Shown in pieces: positions 1 to 10,115 of a DNA stretch of 64,000 nucleotides (its first letter is position 1; each line of letters opens with the position of its first letter). Location: the NCBI RefSeq assembly GCF_030177755.1, contig NZ_CP126539.1, positions 706,001 through 770,000 of the forward strand. Direction: 5' to 3'. This DNA comes from Devosia sp. RR2S18 (GTDB taxonomy: Bacteria > Pseudomonadota > Alphaproteobacteria > Rhizobiales > Devosiaceae). The position numbers were made by a program, and so were the translations under genes. The notes under the pieces were generated by a model. The model was not told the DNA's origin and made no database searches. It saw nothing but the letters and a program-made list of their open reading frames with translations.

Positions 1-698
1 GCGGCAGCACCGGAATGCGGGAGCGGCTACCCGAACTGCAGCGGGCTCGTGCTGAAGGGGTCGTGTTCTCATCAATCTGCGTGATTTCCGATCGGTTCAT
101 CGGTGACTTCGACGCCGACCGCCGCGCTGAGGCGCTCAGCGCTATGACCGAGCTGTGCGACGTGGCGGGGGAGGTGGGCGCCACAGGCGTTATCACACCC
201 GCATCCTATGGCATGCACTCTGATCGGCTGCCGCCCTTCAAAGCGCCACGCGAACCGCAAGAAGATCGCGCCATCCTGCTGCAGATGTTGGGCAAGCTTG
301 GAGAGCACGCTCGCAGTCGCGGCGTAACTGTGCTCCTCGAGCCGCTCAATCGCTACGAGGACCACATGGTGAACACGTTGCGGCAAGGGGCGGAGCTCTG
401 CCGATCTCTGGGGCTCCACTCAGTCCGGTTGATGGCCGACCTCTTCCACATGAACATCGAAGAAGCGAGTTTGGCGGCAAGCTTGAGGGAAGCGGCTGAC
501 GTCGTCGCTCATGTGCATCTCGCGGATAGCTCGCGCTTGGAGCCCGGCACGGGGCACACCGACTTCGCGAGTGCCTTCGCGGCTCTCGAGGAGATTGGAT
601 TTAAGGGGTGTGCGGCAATGGAGTGCCGCTTTTCAGTAGACCCTGAGGCAGCCCTGCGGTCCGCGTACCAGGTCCTGCGCCGCTCGGCAGCCAGATAG
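1..698 (+). CDS. Sugar phosphate isomerase/epimerase family protein (5' partial)
   Basis: TIM-barrel protein of the AP-endonuclease-2-like sugar phosphate isomerase/epimerase family. The reading frame is open back to the window edge (residues GSTG precede the first ATG at position 15). About 230 residues are visible against roughly 270-280 usual, so the N-terminus probably lies outside. Metal-ligand-like positions are visible in LLEPLNRYEDH (Glu, about residue 108), LMADLFHMNIEE (Asp and His), VHLADSSR and the C-terminal AMECRF (Glu). The exact substrate cannot be read. It ends 12 bases before a UgpC/MalK-type ATPase on the same strand, so it most likely belongs to a sugar or polyol catabolic operon whose other transport genes lie upstream of the window. 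Confidence 0.8.
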   Translation, partial: GSTGMRERLPELQRARAEGVVFSSICVISDRFIGDFDADRRAEALSAMTELCDVAGEVGATGVITPASYGMHSDRLPPFKAPREPQEDRAILLQMLGKLGEHARSRGVTVLLEPLNRYEDHMVNTLRQGAELCRSLGLHSVRLMADLFHMNIEEASLAASLREAADVVAHVHLADSSRLEPGTGHTDFASAFAALEEIGFKGCAAMECRFSVDPEAALRSAYQVLRRSAAR

Positions 699-710
699 GA
701 GATCGGCAAA

Positions 711-1787
711 ATGGCAGACGTCGTCTTGGAGCAGGTCACCAAGTCCTTTGGGTCAACGCAGGTCATCAAGGGCGTCGACCTGCAGATTGCCTCCCATGAG
801 TTCGTGGTCATGGTGGGGCCATCTGGTTGCGGAAAATCAACCCTGCTGCGGATCATCGCGGGGCTGGAGGATGTCACCGATGGGACCATCCGCATCGATG
901 GCGAGGATGTGACGGACTTCGAACCCGTGGACCGGGGCATCGCCATGGTGTTCCAGTCCTATGCTCTTTATCCCCATATGACCGTTGCTGAGAACATGAC
1001 GTTCGGCCTCCGGGTTACCAAGGTTCCTCCTCAGGAAATTGAGACCAGGCTTGCCGAGGCAGCACGGATGCTGCAACTCGATGACTATCTGGATCGCCGC
1101 CCAGCCCAGCTGTCGGGTGGGCAGCGCCAGCGGGTTGCTATCGGACGGGCGATTGTCCGCGATCCAAAGGTCTTCCTGTTCGATGAGCCGCTGTCGAACC
1201 TCGATGCCGAGTTGCGCGTGCACATGCGCCTCGAACTTGCCAGACTTCACACGCGGCTCGGCTCGACCATGATCTACGTGACCCACGATCAGGTGGAGGC
1301 GATGACCCTGGCCGACAAAATCGTGGTGCTCAACGGCGGAAGAATAGAGCAGGTGGGGCCACCCCTGCAGGTGTTCGACGACCCCAACAACATGTTCGTC
1401 GCCGGGTTCATTGGCTCGCCGAAGATGAACTTCCTGCCGGCTCGCGTGACAAGTAGCACCGAGCCGACTTTTTTGATCGAGGGCAGGGAGGAGGCGGCGA
1501 TTGCATTGCCGTGGCTCAAAGGATCACTTGAGACGGGCGAAGAAGTGAGGATCGGAATCCGTCCGCAGCACCTACGCATTGCGGATGGGGGGCTGCTCCG
1601 CGTGCAACCCGATGTCGTCGAGCAGCTCGGAGATGTTAGCTATTTGCATGGCCTTTCCCCTGGTGGCGTCGAGATTGTCGCCCAGCTTGCAGAGCGTCTG
1701 CCCTCCGTTTCGACAACCGAACTCCGGCTGGACTTCGATCCTGCACAGGTATTTGTCTTCAACGACGAGGGACACCGGCTTCGGTGA
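711..1787 (+). CDS. ABC transporter ATP-binding protein, UgpC/MalK-like
   Basis: ATPase subunit of a carbohydrate ABC importer (CUT1 type), 358 residues, the usual full length. Walker [10 protein letters not shown] is near residues 37-45, the Q-loop is in [11 protein letters not shown], the signature LSGGQRQR near 135, Walker B VFLFDEP near 155 and the H-loop in [12 protein letters not shown]-terminal regulatory region (about residues 235-358) with the typical [10 protein letters not shown] linker follows. It probably forms a homodimer beneath two permeases encoded outside this window. It follows the isomerase by 12 bases with a purine-rich ribosome site (AGGAGAT) before the ATG. It is a paralogue of the ATPase at 41028-42104, with the same length and motif layout. 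Confidence 0.93.
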   Translation: MADVVLEQVTKSFGSTQVIKGVDLQIASHEFVVMVGPSGCGKSTLLRIIAGLEDVTDGTIRIDGEDVTDFEPVDRGIAMVFQSYALYPHMTVAENMTFGLRVTKVPPQEIETRLAEAARMLQLDDYLDRRPAQLSGGQRQRVAIGRAIVRDPKVFLFDEPLSNLDAELRVHMRLELARLHTRLGSTMIYVTHDQVEAMTLADKIVVLNGGRIEQVGPPLQVFDDPNNMFVAGFIGSPKMNFLPARVTSSTEPTFLIEGREEAAIALPWLKGSLETGEEVRIGIRPQHLRIADGGLLRVQPDVVEQLGDVSYLHGLSPGGVEIVAQLAERLPSVSTTELRLDFDPAQVFVFNDEGHRLR

Positions 1788-1837
1788 GGGTCAATTCTGT
1801 GCTGCACCAATCCAGGTAGCAGGCGAACCACCAGATC

Positions 1838-1859
1838 GTGCTGGTGACTGCACCAGCAC
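1838..1859. terminator. Hairpin between convergent genes
   Basis: Perfect 9-base arms GTGCTGGTG and CACCAGCAC with an ACTG loop. It lies 51 bases after the ABC ATPase stop and 8 bases past the stop of the small minus-strand gene, so it could terminate both. There is no clear T-run on either strand. Confidence 0.5.
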
Positions 1860-1866
1860 CATCGGC

Positions 1867-2058
1867 TCAGTGGAAGAGGCTACCGGGGCTCTCTTGCAGG
1901 GGAGGCCGCTCCGGCAATCGGGAGAACACGAGCGCAGCTTGCTCCCGGCGCATGTCCTCCTCGAGAGCGGCGATCACCTTGTCGGTAAGTTCCGCAATGT
2001 TGGGAGGAGCTTCGGTTGAAACGTCCCGGTCCAGTTCGAATTCGTTGTAGCTGTCCAT
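1867..2058 (-). CDS. Small hypothetical protein, 63 aa
   Basis: Family not recognised. The protein is acidic and helical in character (MDSYNEFELDRD, then NIAELTDKVIAALEEDMR), with no signal peptide or membrane segment. The ATG is preceded by a purine-rich GAGGGCGAGAAG. It runs convergent to the ABC ATPase, and the hairpin at 1838-1859 sits just past its stop, which supports a real transcription unit. The amphipathic segment at residues 20-40 could pair with a protein partner; nothing more can be said. Confidence 0.45.
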   Translation of the reverse strand: MDSYNEFELDRDVSTEAPPNIAELTDKVIAALEEDMRREQAALVFSRLPERPPLQESPGSLFH

Positions 2059-2488
2059 CTTCTCGCCCTCTGATCAGGTCGGGGCTAAATGGCTGACCGG
2101 AAATGCGGTTCCTGATGCCACCTGATCTTCACAGAACGATGAACTTGCTCCCGGGTGAAGACGCCTCCCTCGAGTGGCTATTCTCCAACTGTTGAACGGC
2201 AGCAACGCGCCCCCATTCTGCCGTTCAGGCGTTCGGCTCCGGTTCCTGAAACCTGCCAGCCCGCTTAGTGGCAGGAATGACCATGTTGGGGTGGAGTACT
2301 GACGGTCGGCTTTTAGGTAGCCTGTTAAAAAAGCAGACGCTCTTGGAATGCCAATGTTGGAGCTGTTTGCCGCTGCTTCGCAGTCGCGAGTAGCAGACGT
2401 TTCACACGCCTCGTCTGCAGAGGTGTCTTTGCTCTTCATGCGCACCTTCCCACAAGCGGCTGGGTGTAAGCACGGCACGCGGGAAGAT
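2059..2488. other. Gene-free stretch with a degenerate intergenic repeat
   Basis: About 430 bases between the hybrid kinase stop and the small gene. No convincing coding frame was found; the longest frame (minus, 2074-2478) has random-looking composition. Positions 2211-2320 resemble 32772-32880 in layout and in several short blocks (see the repeat entries). Confidence 0.5.
2211..2320 (+). repeat. Degenerate intergenic repeat, copy 1
   Basis: Contains CCCCATTCT, TGCCGTTCAGGCGT, GACCATG and GGGGTGGA in the same order and spacing as the copy at 32772-32880. The blocks between are diverged. It carries no open frame; it may be a decayed mobile or palindromic intergenic element. Confidence 0.45.
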
Positions 2489-4861
2489 CTATGGGTCGAC
2501 CAACATCTGACGTATCTTCGTCGCCAAGTCGTCCATGGCGAACGGCTTGGTGATCATGTCCATGCCCGCACCAAGAAAATCGGAGCGAGAGGCAGCCATT
2601 GCGGCATAACCCGTGATGAAGAGAACACGCAGTTCGGGGCGGGATTGCCGAGCGAGGTCAGCGAGCTGGCGGCCGTTCAGGCCGGGAAGGCCAACATCGG
2701 AAATCAAAAGATCAAGACGAGCACTTGATTGCAGGATCGGTAAAGCTCCATCGCTATCCGCAGCCTCCAGGGCTAGGTAGCCCAGCTCCTGTAGAACATC
2801 GACAACCAGCAGCCGCACTGCAGGGTCGTCTTCCACGACCAGCACCGTTTCGCCCTCTCCCAAGGGTGTTCGTTCGATGGTCGGTGATGAGGTGATAGAC
2901 GGTGCGCCATGATCGCGCGGTAGGTACACCGACACGGTGGTACCCTTGCCCACTGTACTGGCTATTTCCACATGCCCCCCGGACTGCCGCACGAAGCCGT
3001 AAATCATGGAGAGACCTAGCCCGGTACCCTGTCCTATCGGTTTGGTGGTGAAGAATGGATCAAAGGCCTTATCAAGGACCTCGGTGGGCATGCCCTCACC
3101 AGTATCTATCACTGCAATGCGCAAATAGTCTCCTACGGGCACTTCATCCACGCTTGAGGTGATCCCCTCCGCAAAGGTCACGTTGGCCACCTCGATGCGC
3201 AGTTGCCCACCATCCGGCATCGCGTCGCGAGCATTGATTGCAAGGTTGAGCAAGGCGCTTTCAAGTTGGTTCGCGTCGGTCACTGCCCGCCAGCAACTCT
3301 CCGGCAGAACGGTTTGCAGGGTGATGCGTTCACCCAGCGTACGGGTCAGCAGATCCCGTATTGAGTTTATCAGCGGCACCACATCGGTGGGCTTGCGATC
3401 AAGCGACTGACGTCGAGAGAAAGCCAGCAGGCGGTGCGTCAAGGACGCTGCGCGCTGAGCCGAGGTGATTGCCGCACTCATGAATTTGTCGAGTTCATCA
3501 TAGCGCTTGTTGGCTATGCGGCGCTTCATAATGTCGAGCGACCCAATAATGCCGGTCAGCATGTTGTTGAAGTCATGCGCAATGCCGCCCGTCAATTGGC
3601 CAACAGCTTCCATTTTCTGGGACTGCCGCAGCAACGCTTCGGTTTCTTGCAGGATCTCCGCTTGCTTCCGCTCGGCGGTGATGTCGTGGCCGTAGAGATA
3701 GATCAGCTCGCCTTCAGCTGCTGCATCCCACGAGAACACGTGCAGTGACCCACCAGCGCCAACGAGCGCCACTTCCTCCGAGGCTGGTGGGCTGCTCCTG
3801 TTGAAGGCGACAAGCCGCTGCGCCTGGTCGCGCTCTTGCCCGTTAGCCAAGTCAACGAACGCCCTGCCAATCAGACTGGCCTCTTCGTAACCCAGTACAG
3901 TGTGCCAGGCCGGATTGACGTCTCGAATGACGCCATCGACCCCGACGACAGTAAGCAAGTCACGCGAGTTCTGCCATACCTGATTGCGCTCGCGGGTGCG
4001 CTCACGGACGTTTTCGGAAAGCGCTTCATTGGAAAGCCGTAGTCGCTCTTCGATGCGCTTAGAGTCGGTGATGTCGTAGAGGACGCCGATATATCGTAGC
4101 CCACTCGTCTCCATGTCCTCTTGGTACTCGCCGCGGCGGGCAAGCCAGCGTGTCTCTCCGGTATCTGCGCGTGTGATGCGGAACTCGATATTTCTTTCCG
4201 ATCGCGGCTTGCTCGGCAGCTTGGGATCGATAATCGGACGATCTTCGGGATGAACCAGCAAGTTAATGGTTCTGACGGGAAGCACATTGGTCGGGTGCAG
4301 GCCGAGCAGCCTGCAGAACTGCCGTGAAACTGCTACGGTGCCGTAGCCTTCGGTGTGTTCAAAGGTGCCTATTTCCCCGGCGGTCTGAGCCACCCGCAAT
4401 TGATCCTCAGTTCGCTTGCGATCGGTGACGTCAATAAGAGTGCCGTGAAACCGAATGGGCTGATCCTGCTCGTTTAGGACAGTTCCGCCATGGGCGTGAA
4501 CCCAGCGAATACCGCCATCCTCCCGTTGCAGCCGGAAGTCCTTCGAGAAAACCTCCGCCCCGGCCAGCATACCCGCCACTGCGAGTCGGATGCGGCGAAC
4601 ATCTTCGGGATGGATGCTGGTGAAAAACTTACTAGTCGGCACACCTTGGGCAAGCTCAAGTGGGTCTTGACCGGTTAATGCCGCGAATCGCGGATCCGCA
4701 GTCAGACGGCGCGCCGCAATGTCCCATACCCAGCCGCCGGCAGCTCCCGCAGCTTCGAGGGTCAGTTCAAGCCGATGCCTTGCATCCTTGATCTGCCGCT
4801 GCAGTTCAGCAAGCTCAACTTGGGAGGATCCAGATTCATCCATATCTTCGTTGGTCAGCAC
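2489..4861 (-). CDS. Hybrid sensor histidine kinase with PAS domains and receiver
   Basis: Cytosolic hybrid kinase, 790 residues, with no membrane segment visible. In order: coiled start, three PAS/PAC modules (about 25-150, 155-275 and 300-400; the third begins [19 protein letters not shown]), a HisKA segment with the phospho-acceptor in [11 protein letters not shown] (about 440), a HATPase_c domain (N-box [11 protein letters not shown]-boxes DTGEGMP and GTGLGLSM), and a C-terminal receiver (about 670-790, phospho-acceptor Asp in LISDVGLPG). It is the last gene of the minus-strand chemosensory run, 31 bases after cheC, so it is probably co-transcribed and may take input from, or send output to, that pathway. 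The start could also be the second Met (MDESG). Confidence 0.9.
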   Translation of the reverse strand: MLTNEDMDESGSSQVELAELQRQIKDARHRLELTLEAAGAAGGWVWDIAARRLTADPRFAALTGQDPLELAQGVPTSKFFTSIHPEDVRRIRLAVAGMLAGAEVFSKDFRLQREDGGIRWVHAHGGTVLNEQDQPIRFHGTLIDVTDRKRTEDQLRVAQTAGEIGTFEHTEGYGTVAVSRQFCRLLGLHPTNVLPVRTINLLVHPEDRPIIDPKLPSKPRSERNIEFRITRADTGETRWLARRGEYQEDMETSGLRYIGVLYDITDSKRIEERLRLSNEALSENVRERTRERNQVWQNSRDLLTVVGVDGVIRDVNPAWHTVLGYEEASLIGRAFVDLANGQERDQAQRLVAFNRSSPPASEEVALVGAGGSLHVFSWDAAAEGELIYLYGHDITAERKQAEILQETEALLRQSQKMEAVGQLTGGIAHDFNNMLTGIIGSLDIMKRRIANKRYDELDKFMSAAITSAQRAASLTHRLLAFSRRQSLDRKPTDVVPLINSIRDLLTRTLGERITLQTVLPESCWRAVTDANQLESALLNLAINARDAMPDGGQLRIEVANVTFAEGITSSVDEVPVGDYLRIAVIDTGEGMPTEVLDKAFDPFFTTKPIGQGTGLGLSMIYGFVRQSGGHVEIASTVGKGTTVSVYLPRDHGAPSITSSPTIERTPLGEGETVLVVEDDPAVRLLVVDVLQELGYLALEAADSDGALPILQSSARLDLLISDVGLPGLNGRQLADLARQSRPELRVLFITGYAAMAASRSDFLGAGMDMITKPFAMDDLATKIRQMLVDP

Positions 4862-4892
4862 TTAGGCAAGGCTTTCATCATTGTCGTAGTTT

Positions 4893-5546
4893 TCACCCAC
4901 CGACTGCCCAGTTGCTGTCAGCGGTCACGCGGCTGATGAAATCGCCGAGCAGCTCCTTGAGTACGCCGAGCGAGGGGAGATCCATGATCATGGCAATATA
5001 GCCTCGGATGTTCCGGTCGCGGACGGAGAAGTTTATATACAGAAATAGCACGAGACCGTCAGTTTCGGCGCCTGTATCCACATCGAACAATACCTTGCCA
5101 TCACCGTACAGAACCCTCGGCAAGGACATCTGCAGCGACTGGTTGAGCATGTTGGCAATCGTGCCAAGGCAGCCATTCAGGATCACGTTTCCCGTTTCGG
5201 CAAGCGCTTCGTCCTTGAGGGAGGCGACTTCGGTGGAGTCCAACTCGTCTCCAACGATGGCCCTGACCAGTTCGAGGCTGTTGTCCTCAGGGAAGATCAA
5301 AAGAGCCTTGCCAGAGAACGCACCACCGAACTCTTGTCGGATGGCAACCAGATCGTCGCTTTCGCGCTGGCCGATCAAGGCTGCAGCGGCATTCTGGGTA
5401 ACGACCTCGACAGAAGGGACCGAGAGTAACACCTGCTTGCCTACCATTTTGCGCAGGCTAGCAGCAGCACGGCTCACGCCGATATTGACGAGCTCAGTCA
5501 GAGCATCGCGCTCAAGATCGTCAAGCGTCACGCCTATAGAGGTCAT
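4893..5546 (-). CDS. cheC: CheC-like chemotaxis phosphatase
   Basis: CheC/CheX/FliY-family protein, 217 residues, expected to dephosphorylate CheY-P. Both family active-site signatures of the type xxxExxN are present: DALTELVNIG near residue 14 and EALAETGNVI near residue 110. No cheD partner is in the window. Its start overlaps the stop of the upstream CheY-like gene by 4 bases, so the two are translationally coupled, which fits CheY as the substrate. The family is well known in Bacillus and Thermotoga and less usual in alphaproteobacterial operons. Confidence 0.88.
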   Translation of the reverse strand: MTSIGVTLDDLERDALTELVNIGVSRAAASLRKMVGKQVLLSVPSVEVVTQNAAAALIGQRESDDLVAIRQEFGGAFSGKALLIFPEDNSLELVRAIVGDELDSTEVASLKDEALAETGNVILNGCLGTIANMLNQSLQMSLPRVLYGDGKVLFDVDTGAETDGLVLFLYINFSVRDRNIRGYIAMIMDLPSLGVLKELLGDFISRVTADSNWAVGG

Positions 5547-5923
5547 GCGCCAACCTGACGCAACCGCAGAGCCGCACCCCTGAGAAACCCCTTTATGGCG
5601 TCCTCCGTCACGGGCTTGCCGACAAAGGTCGCGTTCAACTCACGAGCGCGAGCAACGATCTCGTTCTGCACATTGGCCGTGATGATCGCGATTGGCATCT
5701 GTGGATAGGATTCCCGCAATTCGGCCGCGAGCTCCAGGCCATCCTTGCCCGGCATATTGAAATCGAGCACTGCCAGATCCACAGGCTGGTCCTTTACAGC
5801 TTGCAGCGCTTCCTCGGCATTGCTGGCTTCTACCCGTTGCCATTCCGGCTGGAGGGCGGCGATCGTCTTGCCAGCCACGATACGCGCCAGCTTGCTGTCA
5901 TCCACGAGCAGGACCGTGACCAT
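5543..5923 (-). CDS. CheY-like response regulator
   Basis: Stand-alone receiver domain, 126 residues. Acidic pair in LLVDDSKLAR, phospho-acceptor Asp in LAVLDFNMPGKDG (about residue 54), Thr in IAIITANVQ and Lys in ATFVGKPVTED. No output domain, as in CheY. It sits between the STAS-like gene (76-base gap) and cheC (4-base overlap). It is probably phosphorylated by the CheA encoded in the same operon. Whether the output is a motor or another process cannot be told; no flagellar gene is nearby. Confidence 0.9.
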   Translation of the reverse strand: MVTVLLVDDSKLARIVAGKTIAALQPEWQRVEASNAEEALQAVKDQPVDLAVLDFNMPGKDGLELAAELRESYPQMPIAIITANVQNEIVARARELNATFVGKPVTEDAIKGFLRGAALRLRQVGA

Positions 5924-5999
5924 CCAAGAAACTCCGTCATAATGTGGATCCGAGGACCACTAAATTTAAACTGTAGGTGCACGACTGATCATCGACAAG

Positions 6000-6260
6000 C
6001 TAAGCCGCCGTCGTGTCAGGTGTACCACTTTTAACCAGCGGCAATAACCATCGCTGGATAAACTCATGTGAAGTCCTGCCTGTTATCTGAGGCGCAAGGG
6101 CCAAGATGACCTGCCACAGTGCCGTGTGTATCCACCCAGCCCCTGCGATATCTACTGGTAGGTCAGGGTTGGTCTGGATCAAGGCAAGCAGCGTCTCTGC
6201 TTCTTCTGCGCCACAGTCTCCGGAAAGAATGATAGCATCTGGCCTCAAGGTTACGCTCAT
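6000..6260 (-). CDS. Small STAS-like protein in the che operon
   Basis: 86 residues with a weak STAS-domain pattern: alternating strand (LRPDAIILSGDC), helix (EEAETLLALIQ), then DIAGAGWIHTALWQVILAL, where STAS proteins carry the D(S/T)-containing loop followed by a helix. Its start overlaps the cheA stop by 4 bases. Small STAS proteins occur in some chemosensory operons as possible partners of kinase or receptor complexes; here the role is inferred only from fold pattern and position. Confidence 0.6.
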   Translation of the reverse strand: MSVTLRPDAIILSGDCGAEEAETLLALIQTNPDLPVDIAGAGWIHTALWQVILALAPQITGRTSHEFIQRWLLPLVKSGTPDTTAA

Positions 6261-8185
6261 CCTACCAGCTCCGCCACATCCAGCACCAGCAGCACCTCGC
6301 CACTGCCGAGCACCGTCGTACCCGCCATCCCAAGCATACCCTTTAAGAGACCACCAGGGGGGCGCGAAATGGTTTCAATCCGCTCGTTGATTTCATCGAT
6401 GATGATGCCTACGCGTTGGTCGACGAGTTCCAGGACCAGAACGATCATCTCCTCGGCGGGTGGGGCCTTGGCCAATCCAAGTAGATCAGAGAGCGCCAGC
6501 AAGGGAACAGTGTGGTCCCGCAGCACGAAAGCGCGATTGGCCCGGATCGAAGTAATTGCCTCTGGTCTGATGCGCACAGTTTCAACGACATCCTGCATAG
6601 GCACGCCGTAGCGTTCGCCGCAGACAGAAACAACAAGTAGTTGTGTCATGGCGAAGCTGATCGGCAGCCGCAGCGTCGCTATCGTTCCCTGTCCCAAGCG
6701 GCTGTCAAGGCCGACTGTGCCACCAAGCCGCGCAATGTCGGTCCTTACTGCATCCAGTCCGACGCCGCGACCAGAGAGATCGCTGACCTTTGCAGCGGTG
6801 GAGAATCCCGGTGTAAACAAAAGGTCGAAGGTATTGCGATCGGAAAGCGATTCAGCACGTTCCGTGCTTATCAAACCCTTCCGCATGGCGGTGGAACGGA
6901 TGATGGCGGGATCGATGCCGCGCCCATCATCGGACAAGCTGACCGATATGGTATCGCCTTCGCGGACCACCCGTAGTTCTATCCTTGCCGCCGCAGATTT
7001 GTTTGCAGTCAAGCGCTCCGCTGCCGGTTCAATGCCGTGGTCCATCGCGTTGCGAACTAGATGAAGCAACGGCTCGAACAACTCGTCGACGATAGTCTTG
7101 TCTGCTTCGATCGTGTCGCCGTCGATCTGCAGGTGAGTGGGCTTCCCCAGGCGCCGAGAGAGGTCGCGCACCATGCGGGGCAGCCTATTGAACGCCTGAG
7201 CCAAGGGTACCATACGCGTCTGCAGCACACCTCCGTAAAGCGCTCCACTGACGCGATCGAGGTCCTTCAGCGCTGCGGCTATGCTGCGGGCCAGTTCGGC
7301 ACCACCTGGCAGTGCGATCGCTGTTTCTCCCAGTGCCGACATGCTGTTCTTGGTGGTTATGAGTTCACCGACAAGATCGAGCAAGGTATCGATGCGGGCT
7401 GGATCGACCCTGAGACTGCGCGCGGTGTCGGCCCGAGCCTCTGTCGGTGCGAGCTCCACTGGCTGTTCTGACGCACGGCGCAGGGACAAGATCTCGACCT
7501 GATCCGGCACCAGCCGAAAAATCGCTTCCACATCGCCGATGGGCGCAGCGCTCAATGCTTCGAAATGTAGATTGGAGCGGAATGGATCGAACATATCTAT
7601 GGTCGACCATGGATCACGGTGTTTCACCGCAAGGTGAGTGAGCTGCGGGATGGATGCGATGAGTTCGAGGGGGTCGTCTCCGCTGAAAAAGCACTCTGGG
7701 TGCGGGCGATAGCGGAGCGCCACGGTTGCGCTACCGCCGACCTGGGCTGCCAGCGACAACGCCCACTCCGCGGCGTCGCTCGCCTCCGGCTCATCCGCGT
7801 GCCCTGCGCCCCCAACTAGCGCCTGCTCCAGCGCACTGGCTTGCTGGAGACGTTGAGGGTCAACGGCGCCATGAGCATCAAGATCATCGACGCACCGATC
7901 AAACCACTCGAGGCCCGCGCTGATGGCGTCGATTTGACTTGTGTCGAGATTCGCAGCGCCGGAACGGACGCGGCCAAGACTGTCCTCGGCAGCATGCAGC
8001 ACCGTGTGCAAAGGCGTTAAATCGAATAGCCCAGTTGAACCCTTGAGGGTATGTACGGCGCGAAAGACGCTGTCGAGCCTGCCCGAATTGTCCGGCTCTA
8101 CCTCGAGCGCCAAGAGATTATCAATCGCCGCCTGAACGAGCTCCCGTGCTTCCAGGATGAACTGATGCAGCAGCTCGTCCATCAC
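6257..8185 (-). CDS. cheA: Chemotaxis histidine kinase CheA
   Basis: 642 residues. N-terminal HPt domain with phospho-acceptor His in VFRAVHTLKGSTG (about residue 46); a linker (about 110-240) that shows no obvious P2 domain; P3 dimerisation helix DLVGELITTKNSMSAL (about 270); the ATPase domain with VRNAMDHGIEP (about 390), DDGRGID and GRGVGLDAV; and a C-terminal CheW-like P5 domain (about 510-640). It autophosphorylates and passes phosphate to CheY and CheB. Four-base overlaps tie it to cheR upstream and to the STAS-like gene downstream, so subunit ratios are probably set by coupling. Confidence 0.95.
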   Translation of the reverse strand: MMDELLHQFILEARELVQAAIDNLLALEVEPDNSGRLDSVFRAVHTLKGSTGLFDLTPLHTVLHAAEDSLGRVRSGAANLDTSQIDAISAGLEWFDRCVDDLDAHGAVDPQRLQQASALEQALVGGAGHADEPEASDAAEWALSLAAQVGGSATVALRYRPHPECFFSGDDPLELIASIPQLTHLAVKHRDPWSTIDMFDPFRSNLHFEALSAAPIGDVEAIFRLVPDQVEILSLRRASEQPVELAPTEARADTARSLRVDPARIDTLLDLVGELITTKNSMSALGETAIALPGGAELARSIAAALKDLDRVSGALYGGVLQTRMVPLAQAFNRLPRMVRDLSRRLGKPTHLQIDGDTIEADKTIVDELFEPLLHLVRNAMDHGIEPAAERLTANKSAAARIELRVVREGDTISVSLSDDGRGIDPAIIRSTAMRKGLISTERAESLSDRNTFDLLFTPGFSTAAKVSDLSGRGVGLDAVRTDIARLGGTVGLDSRLGQGTIATLRLPISFAMTQLLVVSVCGERYGVPMQDVVETVRIRPEAITSIRANRAFVLRDHTVPLLALSDLLGLAKAPPAEEMIVLVLELVDQRVGIIIDEINERIETISRPPGGLLKGMLGMAGTTVLGSGEVLLVLDVAELVG

Positions 8186-9054
8186 GTCACCTCCGGCCGC
8201 TGGTAGACGATGGCCTGAGGGAAACGCCGGGTGATGAAGCGCTCGGAGATGCGTGACATGGACTCAGAGTGTCCCAGGCACACGTACCCGCCGGGCAGGA
8301 GGCTCGTGAACAGGTTTTCCACGCAGCGAACGCGCGCGATAGCATCAAAATAGATCAGTAGGTTGCGGCAGAAAATGACGTCGAAGCGGCCCTGCCGCGC
8401 CACTGATGCAGCATCGGTGATGTTGCAGGGGGTGAATATTACGGATTCCCGCAAATCTGCTATCAGCCTCACGCGGCCGTCCTCGGAGGGCAGGAAATAG
8501 CGCTGAATGAGTTCTGGTGGAAGTCGCATCACGGCACGCGAGCCGTAGTCCGCCTCTAGCGCTTCCGCGACGATTTCTGTGTCAATGTCGGAGCCCACGA
8601 TCTCAACGTTAAAAGCGTCGACTAGCGCCCAATTTTCCAACAGCCAGATCGCGATCGAATAGGGCTCTTCGCCGCTTGAGCATGGCACAGACCAGATCCG
8701 GATCTTTTCGCCTGGCTCCTTGGACTGGATGATCTCGGGCAGAATGGACTGGCTTAGGCAGCTAAGTTGATGCTCCTCCCTATAGAAATAAGTCTCGTTG
8801 ACGGTGAAGCTGTTGATCAATTGCTCGACTTCGCTTGGCTCGGTTCTTAGTAGAGCCTGATAATCGGCAAAACTGGTGAGATGCCTTTGAGCCATCCGGT
8901 CGGCCACACGACGGTCGATGTAGTACCGCTTGGCTTCCCCGAAGCGCATACCGGTGCGGGCATGAAGAAAATCAGTGAGGGTCGCGAGGTCAGCAACTGA
9001 CAGCGCCGGCAACGCCTTGGCTCTGTTAAGCAGATCGGCTCTACTCGTGCTCAT
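8182..9054 (-). CDS. cheR: CheR, MCP glutamate methyltransferase
   Basis: 290 residues, usual length. N-terminal helical CheR domain followed by the SAM-dependent methyltransferase core with NETYFYREEHQL (about 105), PCSSGEEPYSIA (about 144), acidic loop GSDIDTE and FDVIFCRNLLIYF (about 225). It methylates glutamates on chemoreceptors. The two membrane MCPs elsewhere in this window end in a WxxF pentapeptide of the kind that tethers CheR, but the operon's own soluble MCP does not. Overlaps of 4 bases with cheB and cheA. Confidence 0.94.
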   Translation of the reverse strand: MSTSRADLLNRAKALPALSVADLATLTDFLHARTGMRFGEAKRYYIDRRVADRMAQRHLTSFADYQALLRTEPSEVEQLINSFTVNETYFYREEHQLSCLSQSILPEIIQSKEPGEKIRIWSVPCSSGEEPYSIAIWLLENWALVDAFNVEIVGSDIDTEIVAEALEADYGSRAVMRLPPELIQRYFLPSEDGRVRLIADLRESVIFTPCNITDAASVARQGRFDVIFCRNLLIYFDAIARVRCVENLFTSLLPGGYVCLGHSESMSRISERFITRRFPQAIVYQRPEVT

Positions 9055-10115
9055 GCCAGCAACTCCGCAAGGCGGCGCGGAATTTCGTCAATCGGCAGCA
9101 TTTCCGAAGCTCCGCCCCGCTTGGACAACTCCCCAGGCATGCCCCAGACCACAGCAGTGTCCCGCGTTTCGCCGATGGTGTATCCGCCCGCTGCGCGAAG
9201 CTCCGCCATGGCGGCGGCACCATCGGACCCCATACCGGTTAGCAAAACGCCAAGAAGCTGCGCTGCTGGGACATACTGGCAGGCACTGCGGACTAGGCGA
9301 TCAACACTTGGGTGCCAGAGGTAATCCTCCTGTATGGGAGCAGCATTCGCCACCAGGTGCCCAGCGCGCGTCCCGATAATCATGTCCGTTCCACCACGGG
9401 CGATATAAACGCCGCCTGCCACCAAGGGCGTTAGTCCGCTGACTTCGCTAATGGAAAGGGGGGACAACTTGTCGAGCCGGCGTGCCAGCGGTCCAGTGAA
9501 AGCGGCCGGCATATGCTGGGCAATCACGATCGGCCAACGCAAGGTTTCGGGTAGATTGGAGAGTAGGATATCCAGAGCGGGCGGGCCGCCCGTTGACGTG
9601 CCGATCACAACCAGTCCGGAAGCACCCGGGTGCGGCGGGCCGGCCCTGAGGGCAGCGGGAACTGACACGGCACTAGCATTGCGTAAGCGCATCCGCTCTG
9701 CCAGACGTCGCGCTCGCGGTAACTGGACTGCCGCCGCGGCCCGGACCTTGGCGAGCAGATCACCAGCCAGCCTGTCCATATGGAGCGACACGGCTCCTTC
9801 GGGCTTTGCGATGAAGTCCACGGCGCCCATCTGGAGCGCGGTCAAGGTTTCTTCCGCGCCATCCTCGGTCAGCGCCGAGACCATCACGACCGGAACTGGA
9901 TGCTCCAGCATGATGCGGTCGAGGCAAGCTAGACCGTCAAGCTTTGGCATGTTGATGTCCAGTGTCACCACGTCGGGGCGGAAGCTGATTATTTGTTCGA
10001 GCGTCTCCAACCCATCGCGTGCTACCGCGATGTCGAAATCACCTGCCCCCTTGAAGATGCCGCTGAGCAGCTTGCGCATGAGCGCAGAGTCTTCTGCAAT
10101 GAGAAGTCGGATCAC
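9051..10115 (-). CDS. cheB: CheB, protein-glutamate methylesterase/deamidase response regulator
   Basis: 354 residues. N-terminal receiver (phospho-acceptor Asp in VTLDINMPKLDG, about 55), a basic linker (about 130-175), then the methylesterase domain with catalytic Ser in GTSTGGPPAL (about 185), His in IAQHMPAAF (about 210) and Asp in MGSDGAAAM (about 305). It removes methyl groups from receptors and opposes CheR. It lies between the triple-CheW gene and cheR with 4-base overlaps on both sides. Confidence 0.95.
   Translation of the reverse strand: MIRLLIAEDSALMRKLLSGIFKGAGDFDIAVARDGLETLEQIISFRPDVVTLDINMPKLDGLACLDRIMLEHPVPVVMVSALTEDGAEETLTALQMGAVDFIAKPEGAVSLHMDRLAGDLLAKVRAAAAVQLPRARRLAERMRLRNASAVSVPAALRAGPPHPGASGLVVIGTSTGGPPALDILLSNLPETLRWPIVIAQHMPAAFTGPLARRLDKLSPLSISEVSGLTPLVAGGVYIARGGTDMIIGTRAGHLVANAAPIQEDYLWHPSVDRLVRSACQYVPAAQLLGVLLTGMGSDGAAAMAELRAAGGYTIGETRDTAVVWGMPGELSKRGGASEMLPIDEIPRRLAELLA

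Noticed and set aside
2074..2478. 134-residue minus-strand frame downstream of the hybrid kinase
   Set aside because: Random composition, no ribosome site, overlaps the degenerate repeat.
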